A DNA stretch of 57,355 nucleotides from Zopfochytrium polystomum (taxonomy: Eukaryota > Chytridiomycota > Chytridiomycetes > Chytridiales > Chytridiaceae), in NCBI GenBank assembly GCA_025765615.1, contig JAIVFJ010000361.1:1-57355 (forward strand), read 5' to 3'. The stretch's first letter is position 1. The number at the start of each line of letters is the position of its first letter. The notes under the pieces are model-generated. The model made no database searches. It had not been told where the DNA came from and saw only the letters and a list, made by a program, of their open reading frames with translations. This document shows, piece after piece, positions 1 to 12,104 of the stretch. Made by a program: the position numbers and the translations under genes.

Positions 1-1120
1 TATGATCGACGAGTCTGGGCAGCAAAGGAATCGCTGTTTTGGTGGGACAGGGTTTGAGATTTCACAAGAAAAAATGAGGTGCCTGCCTTTTCTGCGAAGT
101 TTGAAATAAAGCTTTGCAAATTGGCACGACAGAATGTGTTCGAAACTGGAACAACCTTGTCTCTTGAATTTTTTATATTGCACGCAGCCGAAGGCTGCAC
201 GACCGGAAGAGTGTAATACCACGCAGGTATGGCAGGGAGCCAAGGACCTTGACAGCCCGATAGCCGGGTTCTAACTCCGTTCCCAAAAGGACATGGGCAG
301 ACATCTCCCAAGAATTTTTTCTTGGATGCTGCGCCCTCTTCTATCTCAATTGATACAGTAAAGGCGTTCTTCAGCCCCTGTCGTCCAATGACTAGGACAT
401 CGCACGTTCTTCTCAATGCATTGGGAAAACTCTCGGCGAAGATCGGCGTTTAAATCGTCGCAAGGGCGTTCACGATAGGCTTTTTTCCTCTGGATCGCAG
501 ACTTCTTTTCACGATTCCTTGCGCCACCCATTTCTTTGCAGATACGTCTTGACTCCCGTTTTCAGAGAGCATTAACTGGCAGTTTGAGCGGAACGGGGTC
601 GCAGCTTGCATCCAACACAGAGGACCGGCCAATGCTGATACTGGGGTGGTTTTGTGGATATTGAAAGGCGAAGAGAAAATCTTCAGTGGCGTTCGAGAAT
701 ATGAACCATCTCGAAGTTGAATACTCAACTTTACGAACTGAGACCTTAGCTCACTCAGGTTGGATTAAAATCCGGGAGATTTTACTTCTCTGGAGAAAGA
801 TTGGTACAGCGGGTCCAAGTGACATTGCCACTCTCTCGTGTTGGTTCGTTGGCGAAAGGAAAATTGGGTAAAATGAACCCTTTTCAAGAGAAGCCAGACA
901 GCACAAGACAAGAATGATCTTTGAGTGGGAAAGAAAGGAATTCTCACACGTATCAAATTGTGAATGGATTTTGCTTGACATCACCGCAAAAGAGGAGGAG
1001 GAAGACTTAAATGGCGAAAGGCTATACCTTCCGCCAATCAAAAAGTTGTTGGGTCATTTCGGGAGCAGACGGATATCAATAAGCCAAAAAATTCTTTGAA
1101 TAAGGAAAGCGGGTGTCAGT
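1..1120. other. No gene recognised
   Basis: Only short overlapping ORFs on both strands with no family motif. Base composition is mixed to AT-rich. I see no repeat unit, tRNA or transposase motif. Confidence 0.4.
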
Positions 1121-1126
1121 GCGGCG

Positions 1127-1441
1127 TCAATCAGCGACGCCCGCGATGGTGATGCGCCCCCTCAGCACCACGGACTTCCGACGATTTCTTTGGCGAAGTC
1201 GGTGTTGCTCGATGGTGAACAGGTTCGTGGCCAGAGTTACGGGGTGTGTCGGCGTGGTAGCGGTTGTCAAGGTCTTGACGAAGATCTTCCAGCGAGCTCG
1301 ATCGCTCGCGGTGATGCGGCGAGTTTGGCGGATTTGGGCGTGGGCGCGGGTTTGGCGCCGGTCGAGCGTGCGCAACACCCACAAAGGACACACCTGGCAG
1401 CAGTGACAGCAGGAGGGGCAGCACCAGGAGAAGCGATGCAA
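1127..1441 (-). other. GC-rich patch with overlapping ORFs, one with a signal-peptide-like start
   Basis: Two minus-strand frames are open together. One (1131-1424, 97 aa) starts with a classic secretory leader, MLPLLLSLLPG.., with a plausible cleavage after AHA, followed by a Pro/Arg/His-rich tail. The other (1127-1441, 104 aa) has a more ordinary composition and ends in ..GRITIAGVAD. A plus-strand frame (1190-1630) is also open, as expected of GC-rich DNA. I cannot tell which, if any, is translated. Confidence 0.2.
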
Positions 1442-1779
1442 GGAAGGCGAGATTCCGAGGGCGAGGGCAAGGTGCGAGACGGCGGTTTCGGGCGGAGAGT
1501 TTTTCGGCTGGTCGAGGAACGGGGAGGTTCGCAGTGCTCGTCTTGTGACTTTTTTTGGGAGATCAGAATGTCGATTTGCGTTGGTGAAGGTAGCGGAGGC
1601 AGGTCGCTTGTTTGTGCGGCGACGTCCTGAAATGGTTTTTATTGTAGTGCGATGGAAGACAGTCTGGGTGCAAGACGATACAGGCGAAAACTGTCTTCGT
1701 GCAATGCTGGGCTGCGAAAGAGAGCGGCCGACAGACCACGTGAAGAAAATTCAAGCCTGCACGAAGCCGAAGATTGAAG

Positions 1780-3170
1780 ACCCATCGGTGGCGTGACTAG
1801 TACAAGCAGCGGCAGACAGCCATTCCTCCGTTTTTGCCGAAGTCCGTCGTGTTGCTCGTGTCTTCATATTCGAGACGACCAAGGCCACCGAGGCCACCGA
1901 CCGCACGAATAATCGAATACAGCGAAGACAGCGAACATGGTCAAAGATAAGCGCCGCCGCCACCTGCGGCAGCCCCGGTCGCGCCGGCGCCTGTGCCGCG
2001 GACGCCATGAGTGTTTCGTACCAAACATGTCCTGCCTGCTTTAGGCCGTAAATCGATTTGTAAAGGAGACAGACCTCGTCTGAGTCTCCTTCAGTTTCTT
2101 CTGGACGCTTCAAGTGGATTTCGACATCAATTTCGCCATTCAAGAAAGCAGTGGAGATATCCACTGTCTGCAGAACCCACCATCGTGCTGCAGCAACGGC
2201 AAAGACGATGTGGGTCAATGTCTGACGCACAACGGGTGAAAATGTCTCCCCGTAATCTCGGGGACCTTGCGCGTATCCACGCGCAACTAACCGTGCTTTG
2301 TAGCGTGTGATTGCCCCAGAGAAGTCAAAAACCCATTTTCATTATCAAGACTTTCTTGTCGGTTGGCCGGGGAACGAGTGTCCATACTCGCTTCTTCTTC
2401 ATGGAATCGAGCTCGCTCTTACTCACTTTGCCACTCCTCCCATCTGGTCGTGAGAGTGCCTCCTGATACGATCGTGGAGGACCTGTAATTCCAATGGAAC
2501 CATGATGAATGCCTTTCCCAAACATGTGCTCCGTCGCTCGCTGACTATGTTGTCCAGATGGAGTTCCGCATGCATGTCGCTCCACACACCATCGGGTCGC
2601 ATCTGAGGTGACGTTTGAGGGGTGTGAAATGTATCCAGAGGAATGGTTTCGTCATCGCTGTCGAGATCTGTGGCCCTAGGAGTCGACGGGACCGACACTG
2701 GCACCGTCGTCCCAGGCTCCACCAGCCTGGTTGGTGTTTCATCCAGTTCTTCATCCGATTCATCATCCGATATTTCGAGGGCAACCAGTTGAGGCACGTC
2801 CCCATCCCGTCTCGAAATGGGAGCGAGTCTTCAAAGAAACGCTCTGACAAATTATAGACTCGATAGATCTGCCTGTGTGGCCCCTCGTATCCTACAAGGA
2901 CGCCATACCATGCCCTCGGGGCGAAAGTCTCTTTGCTTTTTCAACATGAGGATAGACTTCACACCCGAAGGCGCGCAAATAAGAGAGATCAGGTCGTTCT
3001 TCGTACAGCATTTCATATGGAGTTTTTCCGTCAATTAAATAGAAACGCCGCTCTTTTTACCCCTCCACCCAAGGCTTCATGGGAAAGTTCGCTCCAATCA
3101 TGAGAGCGCGAGCCTTGTCCTTAATGGTCCGCACTCCCCGCTCTGCTTTTCCGTTGGAATCCAGGTTACG
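1780..3170 (-). mobile_element. Decayed Ty1/copia retrotransposon (integrase to reverse transcriptase)
   Basis: Read on the minus strand from 3170 down to about 1780, the pieces occur in the order of a copia polyprotein. First comes the integrase end (NGKAERGVRTIKDKAR, then a copia-type stretch around CTKNDLISLICAPSG in a shifted frame). Next is an acidic linker (2423-2797, DDESDEELDETPTRLV) and then the start of the reverse transcriptase (YKARLVARGYAQ, GETFSPVVR, VDISTAFLNGE, LLYKSIYGLKQA). VDISTAFLNGE carries the first catalytic Asp of copia RT. The YVDD box and RNase H are missing, several frame changes separate the pieces, and no LTRs are visible, so this is a dead fragment. The upstream end abuts the 315-bp dispersed repeat. 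Confidence 0.85.
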
Positions 3171-3173
3171 CCG

Positions 3174-3492
3174 CCCGCTCCCCGCATCAGGCATAAGCCA
3201 GTCCCACGCGAGTGGATGTGGTTAAGCGGGAATCAAGAGTTGCTAACCACTGCTCCGCGTATTAAGAGGAATTCCAGCGTTCATGACCTAGAATATAAGA
3301 TATGAGATATGCTTGGATTCTCGTTCTGGACTGAAGGGAGCGTCACGCCAACATGCCAACATGAACAATAGGGACATCAAAAATATGAGAATGAAGAAGT
3401 TTTCTTCTAAACTAAGAAACTCGGTTACCTGCCAACACCTCGTCGCTTTAATGACTCCGGCCTCAACTTTCGGTCAATACGGTAACCTCAAC
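3174..3492 (+). repeat. Dispersed ~315-bp repeat, copy 1
   Basis: Runs from CCGCTCCCCGCATCAGG to CGGTAACCTCAAC and matches 29883-30195 along its whole length at roughly 85-90 percent by eye, with small indels. It codes for nothing recognisable, has no clear inverted termini or target duplication, and shows no convincing Pol III A/B boxes. It may be a solo LTR, a non-autonomous DNA element or the tail of a larger repeat. It begins exactly where homology to the copia integrase stops. Confidence 0.8.
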
Positions 3493-4278
3493 AACAAAGG
3501 CGACGCCGACGCCATCGCGGGCTGGTTCGCGATCGTTAGCGATCGGGTCACGGGCGAGCTGGTTGCGCTCGCAAACGGGTTCGTTGGAGACAGCCAGACA
3601 GGCCTCAAGTGGATTTCGGAGAAGCACCTCGCGCGGTGTCGGCAGTGGGGCGACGTGCCGACGAGCCTGTGGTCCCGCCGTTCCAATAAACAAGACAACC
3701 GACAATGCAACTGCCACTGCCCAAAAGCTAAACTTCTCGGGCAACTGCTGCAATTATGTGTAATAAGTGGTGCTCGCACACTCGGACACCTGGTCGGCCG
3801 AGGAAGCGGCGGCGACTTTCGCATGGGCAACCTCACAGTCAAGAACAGACTCACCCTCAGAGGAACAGACCCACCACCGTCGTTCAAGCTGCCGCTACTG
3901 GCGATACCCACCCAAACCGTGTGCGCAACCAAATACGGCCTTGATTGGGCAAAAAAAGAAAGCTGGGCGCTCGACTATTAGCACGAAGAGTGGTACAAGC
4001 GACCGGCAACCCGCATCTGAACATAGATTGTATCAAGCCTCACGCAGCTTGAGCTAAAAAATGCCCTCCCCACCACAGTCATGGAGGGCCTTCCCCCACC
4101 AGAGTAGAACGAGCTTGTTCACTTTCTTCGCCGCGACGGTTGACTTGTCACTGCCGCTTTGTCAACGTCTGGCGCACGTGTGGTGCACGTGCGGCGCAGT
4201 CGCACTCCACTTGCACTTGCACTTGCACTTCCATTTGTACCCGCATCTCGCAGCACCCCCTTCCCATCAAGGGAGAAA
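3493..4278. other. Region with an open but unrecognised frame
   Basis: A plus-strand frame is open from inside the repeat (3313) to 3981, 222 codons. Its non-repeat part (GDADAIAGWFAIVSDRV..) is moderately protein-like but matches no family I know. A minus-strand frame (3474-3932) is also open. About 4060-4270 is C-rich and may hold the promoter of the next gene. Confidence 0.25.
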
Positions 4279-7200
4279 ATGTATATATTTGGCATCCAAC
4301 GCCAGTCCATGATCAGGAACAATACTGCTGGCTCGCAACTGGAACCGAAAATCATGAATACCGCAGGCGATCAAGTCGACACAATCCTCAAGCTGGACAA
4401 TCTCCAGGGAGCCAACTTCTTGGATCTGGGACAGGTACAAGAATTGCATCCGCCATTAATTACGGGAGGCTTTTGCTCACACCGACATTACACCTCGCAT
4501 CATAGGGATTCAACATCCTTGATGGGAAAGCAGTTCAACTGAATATCCTGCCCACCGTTTCAGGAAATGACGCTTTCATCGCAGAAACCATGGAGAGGAG
4601 ATCGTCTGTGTGCTTCTCGGTTGAGGAATCCATGAAGAGCAAGCTCAACAAGATCGGCATCGCAGGCTCAGCCGCTGTCGGATTCATTTTCAACATTTTT
4701 TCGATCAGCGGCGGATTCAGTTTTCTGAAGCAAAAGAGTAGCGATGAGAAGAGCGTTTCAGCTACGCTCGTCATTCGAAGCCAGAGCAAGCAGAAATGTT
4801 TCATCGTCGACCGAAGCCTTGAACATCTGGACAGACACTTGTTGTTGAAAACACCGACGGCGGCTACTCATATTGTGACAAAGGTTGATTCCGGTTGTCC
4901 TGCCACTGCTTTGAGTTTTTGAACTGAGAGTTTCCCACCTCCTCCTACACAATCGTTTCCACACACACAACCATACACACAAACAAACACACGCACACAA
5001 ACTAGGTCGCTTTCGGCGCATACGCAACTTGCACGTTCACGTATCAACTCGAGAAAAAGGAAGATGTTCTCGAAATTCAGGGAAAGCTGCAAGCCGCCCT
5101 GAATGTTCTCATCGCCTCCCTGGACTTAACCGGTCAGGGCGAATATGCAAACAAGGACCTCTCTTTTTTCGAAAAGACCACCCTTTCGCTCGAAGGGACG
5201 TTCCTGTCCCAACAGTCGGTCCCCTCAAACCCAAACGAAATGATTCGATTCTTCCGATCAATCCCAAATCTGTTCAACTACGAGAATCACGTTGCGTACG
5301 AGCTGACTCCTGTGGACTCCATTCGCAAGAGATTCCAACCAAACCATCCAGTCGCAAGATACCTCTTGTTAAAGGACGAGTTCGCCAACACTCTTTTTGC
5401 ATCCGTTGAGGGGGTTCAGAATTCGCTCTCCGAAGCCCGAACCAGTCTTAAAGTTCTGATCGAAAAGTACGGCGGCGTCATCTCCGCATCTGCACGCCAA
5501 TGTCTCGAGGAGCAAAGCTCGGCAGCCACCATGGAAGAGACGAGCCTCCTTGCTAGTATTCGCAGCTTTGTCACCCAAAAGGATGCAGACGAGAAGTGGA
5601 TCACGAAAAAGATCGACAGGTTGGCGCTCGAAGTGAAGAATGCCGCTCTCGGGCTGAAATCGGCGTGCGACGAACGCACTAAGTTTTGTGCATATATGAT
5701 TGAGCTTTACGGTCGTGACAAGCTGACGGTGGAAAACGACTTGGACCAGCTCGGCCTTCATTTTAAGGATCATTCGGAGGGTGCAGCTTTTGTATATACC
5801 GAAGATCTCACCGCGATATCCGACGCGAACAGCGAAGCCTCAATGCAAAACAGGAGCATTATGTTAAGCTTGATTAAAAAGTACGGTAGAGACGAAAATT
5901 ACAAGTTCTACGTGCGTCTGCGCGAAGACGAGCCCTTCAGTTTTACTCAGGTCGACGCGAGCACTGAGTTGGAAGAGCGGAGCGGTTTTGTCCATGACGT
6001 GATTCGCCTCAGCCAATTGAACGAAAAAATAAATGTGAGTCTCTCGCTTGGCTTATCAAATCCGACTAATCGTTCTCATTTCATTCTGATTTTATTAGAT
6101 ACAACGGAATTATGAGCAAAGTGATGAGTGCCAGTCACTTGTTTGTCCCCAAATTCGGATTCCACATCAAAGCGATGTCCAAAAACACCGCCTCAAGCTC
6201 CAGGCAGGCGTCCCGACTCAACTTAAGTCGCTTCATCTCGCCTGCCCCGGCCCCAACTGCGACAATGAGGTGCTAGAGTGGCGGTGCAACGACTGTGCAA
6301 AAATCTTCAATTTTGACAACAGAGGCTACATCTATTGCAGCTGCGCTGGAGGTTCGAAAATTCTCGTCCAGCACGCCCAATTTCGCTGCTTGCGCGATAA
6401 GCACCAAAACGACTGGGTTCCGTGCAAGGACGGCGTGTCATTGGACCGCATTCACGTTTTAATCATTGGAAGTTCCGGAATTGGAAAGTCGACCATCATC
6501 AATGGAATCGCAAACTATCTGCTGTTTGAAGACCCGGACGACGCAATTAGCCGCTCTTCCGAGGCGATCGTCGCCATCCCCGGGCGGTTCAGCGCCAGCG
6601 GCTATGGGCGACTTGTCGACGGAAAAATGGAGGAAGAACCCACTTCTGTCATCACATTTGGTGATCAATCCAGCTCAATCGAAAACATTAATAGTGAGGG
6701 AGCGGCAGTCACGCAGTTTTGCCAAATGTACACTATTCATTTGCACAACAGGGACATTGTCTTTATTGATTGTCCCGGCATCGTCGACGGCAGGGGAATC
6801 GAAAAAGACCAGGAGAACTTGCAACACATCATGTCATTCATCAGCCCACTCGGTTATCTCAACGCCATTTTCTTCATTATGAAGCCCAACGAGGAGCGCC
6901 TGAGCTCCACTTTCGCCTACACCGTGATTGAAAGCTGCTCGCGTTTGAGCAAGGAATGCAAGGAAAACATTTTTATTCTGTTCACGACGAGCAGCACCAC
7001 AAACTTTCGACTCGGCGGCACTCGCGACACGTTGGCCAAGCTCCAGAGCAAAGTTTCGCCCGACGGCCGCCTAGACCTCCTTGACGACGAACGGCACTTT
7101 TTCTTTGACAACTCTGCGCTCCGCCTGGTCTATGCCAAAACAAATGGGCGGGAGCTCTATCCAGACCCGAACGGGTCTTTATTCGAATCAAACCGCACGG

Positions 7201-8477
7201 CCTGGGCATACTCGAAAGCAGCGTCCGTTCGCCTTACAACTGCTCTTCTCAATTTACCTACTGTCCGAACCGATGGACTGGACACTTTGACAGACACCAA
7301 GGCGCTCGTTCAAAACGTTGCAAATTTCCTCGTTCACGTTACGTCAGCGATCGAGAACACGGTTCGTTCCCTTCAGCGTCAGCAAGATGAAATTCGAAGG
7401 ATGGAAAAGGAGAAGATAGCGCTCGATAAACAGCTCAAGGTCAAGTACACCTTCGTTAAACACGTGCAATTGGATCTCCCCATGACGGTGTGTAGCAACG
7501 CTGGATGCTTTGAGATTAAGGCCGGGAAGAATGACGATCTTTCAGACATTCAACGACGGAAATACATTCCGTGCCACAAGCCTTGCTATCTAAGCCATCT
7601 GCCTTTGAACCAAGTGAACCCTCCAGGGATGATAAACTGCAATGCCTTTCTGAATGCAGCCAATGGGAAGTGCCACTCTTGCAAAGCTCGCGGCAAAGAC
7701 TGCGACTACACCTTGCATATGCATATGACCAGCGATGTTGAGTTTCAGGACAAGGAAATGATTTTGCCGGAGATACAGCAGCAGCAAGACGAAAAAGTGA
7801 ATTCAATCAACGCATACAAGTCTCGGATAGCAGCTCTCGCCGCCAAGGAAAAACAGCTGGAGCACGAGAAGGAGCTCATTATCCGGCAGATTGCAAGGTT
7901 AGCCCAGTTCGTGTTGGACAATTCGCTGGTTCCTCCGAGCGACGAAGTCCTCCGGTATTTCCGGATGGAGATACAGACTCTTGAGAGCTACCCCGACAGA
8001 GACAGTGCGCAGGAGAAAAACTTGAAAAGCCTGAAAATGATCCTGGCGAGGTACGAAGAGGAGCTGCGGATTCTGCGAGAAGCTATTCGAATGAGGCCGG
8101 CCCAAAGCGGAGATGAGAGTGGGACGTCCACTGTGAAATCCGCTGACGAAGTCAAAACGATTATCGCCAATTTGTGCAATATGAAAGAGTTTGGCAGAAA
8201 CATCAAAGAATGCATCGAAGCGCTGGAGAAGCAGCGTCAGGCAGCAGCCACTCTTCCCCCTGGAGGGAGCGACGAAGCGCGGTTCTTCGATCTCAACACG
8301 GTGCGCCGCAAGCAAATCCGTCCCAAGGCGCAATTCAATCTCCTCTCTACCAACACGCAGAGTGTTGTGGGATACGTTAAGCCCGTGGAAACAGAGCGTC
8401 ACCAAGCAGCCACTGGTCCCCACAGACGTGTTGTGAAAGCGAGGAATTCTTTTGATTTCGGCGAGGGGAGACCATAA
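4279..8477 (+). CDS. SNTX-like module fused to AIG1/GIMAP-like GTPase (four exons)
   Basis: Exons 4279-4434, 4506-4883, 5006-6034 and 6099-8477 join in phase 0 at every junction, giving 1313 aa; the first ATG is chosen, with 4309 and 4354 as alternatives. Residues ~20-235 resemble the MACPF-like N-terminal region of the stonustoxin/verrucotoxin family (IAGSAAVGF, ATHIVTK, then an IQGKL segment). Residues ~257-500 form a helical region starting SIPNLFNYENHVAYELTP, like the SNTX helical linker. A zinc ribbon follows (CPGPNC..CNDC..CSC, ~571-605). The P-loop GTPase has GSSGIGKST at ~645-653 and FIDCPG at ~743-748. A coiled coil and a Cys/His-rich zone (CSNAGC..CHKPCYL..CHSCKARGKDC, ~985-1066) come next, then a second coiled coil and an unstructured tail. 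There is no signal peptide, so it is probably cytosolic. Related GTPases act in animal immunity; the role here is unknown. The second intron (4884-5005) is CA-rich with donor GTTGAT. Calling it a toxin would be unjustified. Confidence 0.75.
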
Positions 8478-9750
8478 AAGGGAACCTATTAAGGCGCAGG
8501 CGGACGGCTTCTCTACCCAAACGCGCGGATTATTGGGATTTATCAAGTCCGTGGGAAGCAAAATTCTCGAGTACTCGCCCTTCCCTTGACATGCAACTCA
8601 CAGCTCCTCTTCTCACCCGTCAATGCATACTGCTTCTCAAGGTCGGGTATTGGTCTTTGGCTGATAGCCCAACATACAATTTAATAAAACTAAGTTTCGA
8701 GAGATGTTGACATTGATTTTAAGAATGCCCTTGCCGAAGCCCGACTTTCGCGAGCATCGACGCCCCCAAACCCTTCTCCCGAGTCTCTGGGTGCAACACG
8801 TCGTCTTGCCCATCCTGATTTCCCTGACAAACAGCTGTCGTCGCCTCCATTGACGCCCGAGGACGCAGTGCGTGGCTGTGTTTGGGGACGTGTGCAGTAA
8901 GGGCGTTGTCGAGGCCGCTGCGTCGGCAGTCGAGTCGTCGGGTTTCCTCCACCAAATTCTTTCCACATTCTTGAGTGGATGGTATCCCAGCCGAAGATGA
9001 CCTTGCTTAGGCCTGGATGCGCGGGAGGCGGGGTTTTTGTCTCAGCGTAGCGATTCATGCAGCTTAAGCCGCAATCTCCGAGGCGGGTGGCCCAGGGTGC
9101 TTGACAATGAGGCTGCCCAAGGGGAAAAACCCCGTCCGCAAAGAGAAGAAGTAGAGGGAGATCGGGCCGCCCAACGCTCCGTCGTGCCTGGTAACACATC
9201 ACAAACCATTTCTGCGTCGGCAACACCATCGCCTACTCCTTCGACCTCTCCAAGCTCCCCGCCGCAAACCCGCAAAACAAATCCGACCCCACCTACTTCT
9301 ACGTCATGCTCTTCGGCCCGCCGCAAGACCCGTCGGCCGACCCCACGGGCATCTCCAAGACCGCCCGCGGGTTGAGGCTCAGCGCGCTTGTTCCGCCGCC
9401 CGTATCGTCCTTCAAATACGCACAATGGTAACACAACACGCCGCGAACAGCTACTACTGCTGGTTTCAAGCAAACAGCGCTAACACCGAAAACGCAGCAA
9501 GAGCAAACCACAGACGGCGCCGAGGATGCACCGGTAGCCGCACTGACGAGGTATGTCGAGGTCGCCGAGGTAGGTGACACCGTTTTTGAGGAGGCAGCGT
9601 ACGACCACGACGAGGACGACGACGTCGCGCTGCAAAACGCCGCGACATCGAAAGCTGCGCTCGAGTTTGCGGGCAACTTGCCTCAGGATCTGAGAGAGTG
9701 CTCTGGAACGCCAGGACGGCGCGCAGTGTCAGGCGGACGAATCCCTTGAC
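8478..9750 (+). other. Coding-like fragments of an unrecognised gene
   Basis: Three plus-strand stretches look translated but do not join cleanly. One is near 8700-8900 (NALAEARLSRASTPP..). Another is about 9205-9430 (VGNTIAYSFDLSKLP then DPTYFYVMLFGPPQDP). The third is about 9480-9730 (acidic, EVGDTVFEEAAYDHDEDDD). A GT at 9427 could splice the second to the third, in more than one way. It could be an unresolved multi-exon gene or a pseudogene. No family recognised. Confidence 0.25.
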
Positions 9751-10977
9751 CGTAACCGGGACGACGAACGTGGCCGAGCCTTGGGTTCGCTTAGCAAACA
9801 ATCCTCCTGCCCTTCCACTTAAACAGTAGAGCTCGCATATGGACAGTAAGATCTGAACAATAGCAACGTGATGTAATCGAGGCAGTTCTGGTGTATTATT
9901 CACATGTGAAGGAACACAAAGCAAGGTAGTTGAACGCATTTCTTTTCAACAAACTTTGCAGAAAAGTGAAGAGATCATTGTGACTCGAGGAGAAGGGCAG
10001 CAGATTGAAAACAAGAATCGATCAGAGGAGAAGCTCGTATAGTTTTCACGTTTCGCAAAACGTCAGACGGAATCGTCATGCCCCACTTCTCAACGTGATG
10101 GGGAAAAAGTCAACAATGTCACCACCTTTGCCCGCATCATCGCCGCCAGAGCCGCGCTCGCCAACACAGTGTCCACCGGCAGCGGCGGAAGAAAGAAGGG
10201 TCGTCCGCCTTGCGAGGCACGCCATTAGCGAAAGTACTTTTTTCTAGTTGAGTTTTCGGCTCTCACCGTCGAACTTTCAATGATCCTCTGCTCTCTTCCT
10301 TGCTTGGCGCGTGACCGCCGGACAACAGACAGTGCATTGAATGGCGGCCGTTGCATGAAAAGCAGGCTCGGCTTGCAGGCTTTTTTTGGCCACACACTGC
10401 CCACCACGTGATTCCCGATGGCCGCGCTTCCGTATTTTCGCTCTTCACGGTGAACGCTAAATATTCCCCCAATGCCTCCGCAGTTTTGGGTTCCGCGCTT
10501 GACGGGAGCGTTTCCCACATCCGCAAACACCGCAACAGGCATTTCTTGCTGTTTACTTAGAGCAATGGATGCGACGTCATTCGACGACGTTGAGCTCTCT
10601 CCAGTCGCGACGACTTTTTCCTTGGGCGCACTTGCAGGGCGAGACACGCGCAAACAGGCAGCGTGTCAATGATGCTTTCGGCTTGTTGCTGGAAAGGTCG
10701 GGTGGAAACAGCGACAATTATATTTGAAGTTTTGTGCTGTGGATGTGAATGATTGGATATGGGACATGGAAAGACGAAACGCATGGAGGATCAGACTTCT
10801 TGTCTGGGTGAGGTATGTTTTACATAATGTTCGGCTCCAATCACGCTTCCAAAGACAAAAAAAAAAAAAAATAAAAAAAAATAAAAAAATTATTGATCCA
10901 CAAACATTCAAAACCAAACAAAGAATGCAACTACAACCCACAACAATAAGAGGAAAAAATATAAAAGTCTCATAAAG
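9751..10977. other. No gene recognised
   Basis: Short overlapping frames only. An A-rich run (about 10858-10890) lies just beyond the 3' end of the MFS fragment that follows. Confidence 0.35.
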
Positions 10978-10997
10978 GCCCGTTCGACTCGACTCGT

Positions 10998-11262
10998 CTA
11001 TCCAAACGCGACGGGCATCTCGTCGCCGGACGGCAGCCGCTCCTTCTTCATAAACAGCGACGCCACTGCCGACAAAGCCGCAAAAGGAATCGCAATCTGA
11101 AATACCAGTTGCAGCGCCTTGACGTACCCGTGGATCACCGGCCCCCACTCGTCCTCTGGCGACACCTGCCTTATAAGCGACGGCGACAGCAGCAGCGTCT
11201 GCTCCGTCACGCCGGGGATCAAAAAGTGCAGTGTCGTGTTGTGATCGACGATGCTCTGGGGA
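10998..11262 (-). pseudogene. C-terminal fragment of a DHA2-type MFS transporter
   Basis: About 85 codons nearly identical to the end of the neighbouring transporter at 12105-14067 (SIVDHNTTLHFLIPGV, then SLFMKKERLPSG, ending EMPVAFG). Homology stops abruptly at about 11262, in the middle of what is one exon in the full genes, and upstream sequence is unrelated. The 3' flank (about 10900-10997) is also homologous to the flank of the full gene. This is therefore a partial duplication of the gene end with its downstream region, not an independent gene. Confidence 0.9.
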
Positions 11263-11453
11263 GGCTGGAGCGGGTGGGGCGGGGGGGAGGGGAGAAAGCT
11301 ATAGAATGCTGTGCGGAACAAAGAATGTGAGTGAAGGAATATGTATGCAAAGGTCCCGGGACGTTGACGTACGGTTCAAACCACATTGAGTAGTGGGTCA
11401 ATGGGACAGGCTCACACTCCGTCCAAAAACATTGCAAAAAGCGGAAAATTCTA

Positions 11454-11487
11454 CGGACGGAAAGATGCGGACTGATTGTTCCGTCCG
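11454..11487. promoter_or_regulatory. CGGACGGAA / TTCCGTCCG inverted repeat
   Basis: Perfect 9-bp arms at 11454-11462 and 11479-11487 with a 16-nt spacer. The same arms recur upstream of both full MFS genes. CGG/CCG half-sites in inverted orientation are the usual target type of fungal Zn2Cys6 factors, so an operator is possible; this is inference. Confidence 0.35.
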
Positions 11488-12104
11488 CTCACCTACTCTT
11501 CCGGCTGGTTCAAGGGTGGTTTGGTGGTTTGTGAGAAAAGCCAGTGTTAACAATCCCGACCTGAGAGTATTGCATAAGCTTCTACAGTATAACAACGGAC
11601 CCTACCCAGCGATCAGCTTGCTTCATCGTTCACCCTTCCCCAACCCCTCACACGAGAGTACGTCGTTTGCAAGTCCAACAAACCGAAACATTTTCCTGCG
11701 AAGCTGGAAAACACTTTGTTGCAAAGAAAATTCAGAGTTTGGATTTGATCACCAGGCTGCTTTCTTAAACGCCTTTCAATTTCGGCGTAATGCATCAATT
11801 TTTTTTTGGTGACGGAAGCGACAATATTTTCATATGAAGTTCAACCGCGATTCTGGCAAACAAAACATGTGGGTAAGGAAATGAAAAAAAAAGGGACTCG
11901 TGGCACTGGAGAAAAAAGGGAAACAGACAGGAAGATCTCCTCGTCAAGCGATCTGGTATTTTGGCGCTCGAAAGTGTGCAAAGAAGAAACAAAACGACTA
12001 GCAATAGTGACCCAGAATCAAGAGAAAGCAACAACAGCCCACAACAATAGAAAGGAGAAAAAAAAGAGAGAGGTCCCTCCAAAGGTTCGCTCCACTCGAC
12101 TCGT
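11488..12104. other. Intergenic, 3' flank of transporter A
   Basis: No gene. About 11990-12104 is the downstream region of the transporter and is similar to the sequence downstream of the truncated copy (shared ACAACAATA..ACTCGACTCGTCTATCC). Confidence 0.4.

Noticed and set aside
3174..3492. Dispersed repeat considered as a tRNA-derived SINE
   Set aside because: No tRNA-like fold and no adequate A and B boxes in either copy.
6466..6882. 138-codon plus-strand frame inside the GTPase exon
   Set aside because: Out-of-frame shadow of the P-loop GTPase region.
4279..8477. Calling the SNTX-GTPase gene a venom-type toxin
   Set aside because: No signal peptide, intracellular GTPase and zinc domains are fused to it, and similar domains occur in non-venom proteins.
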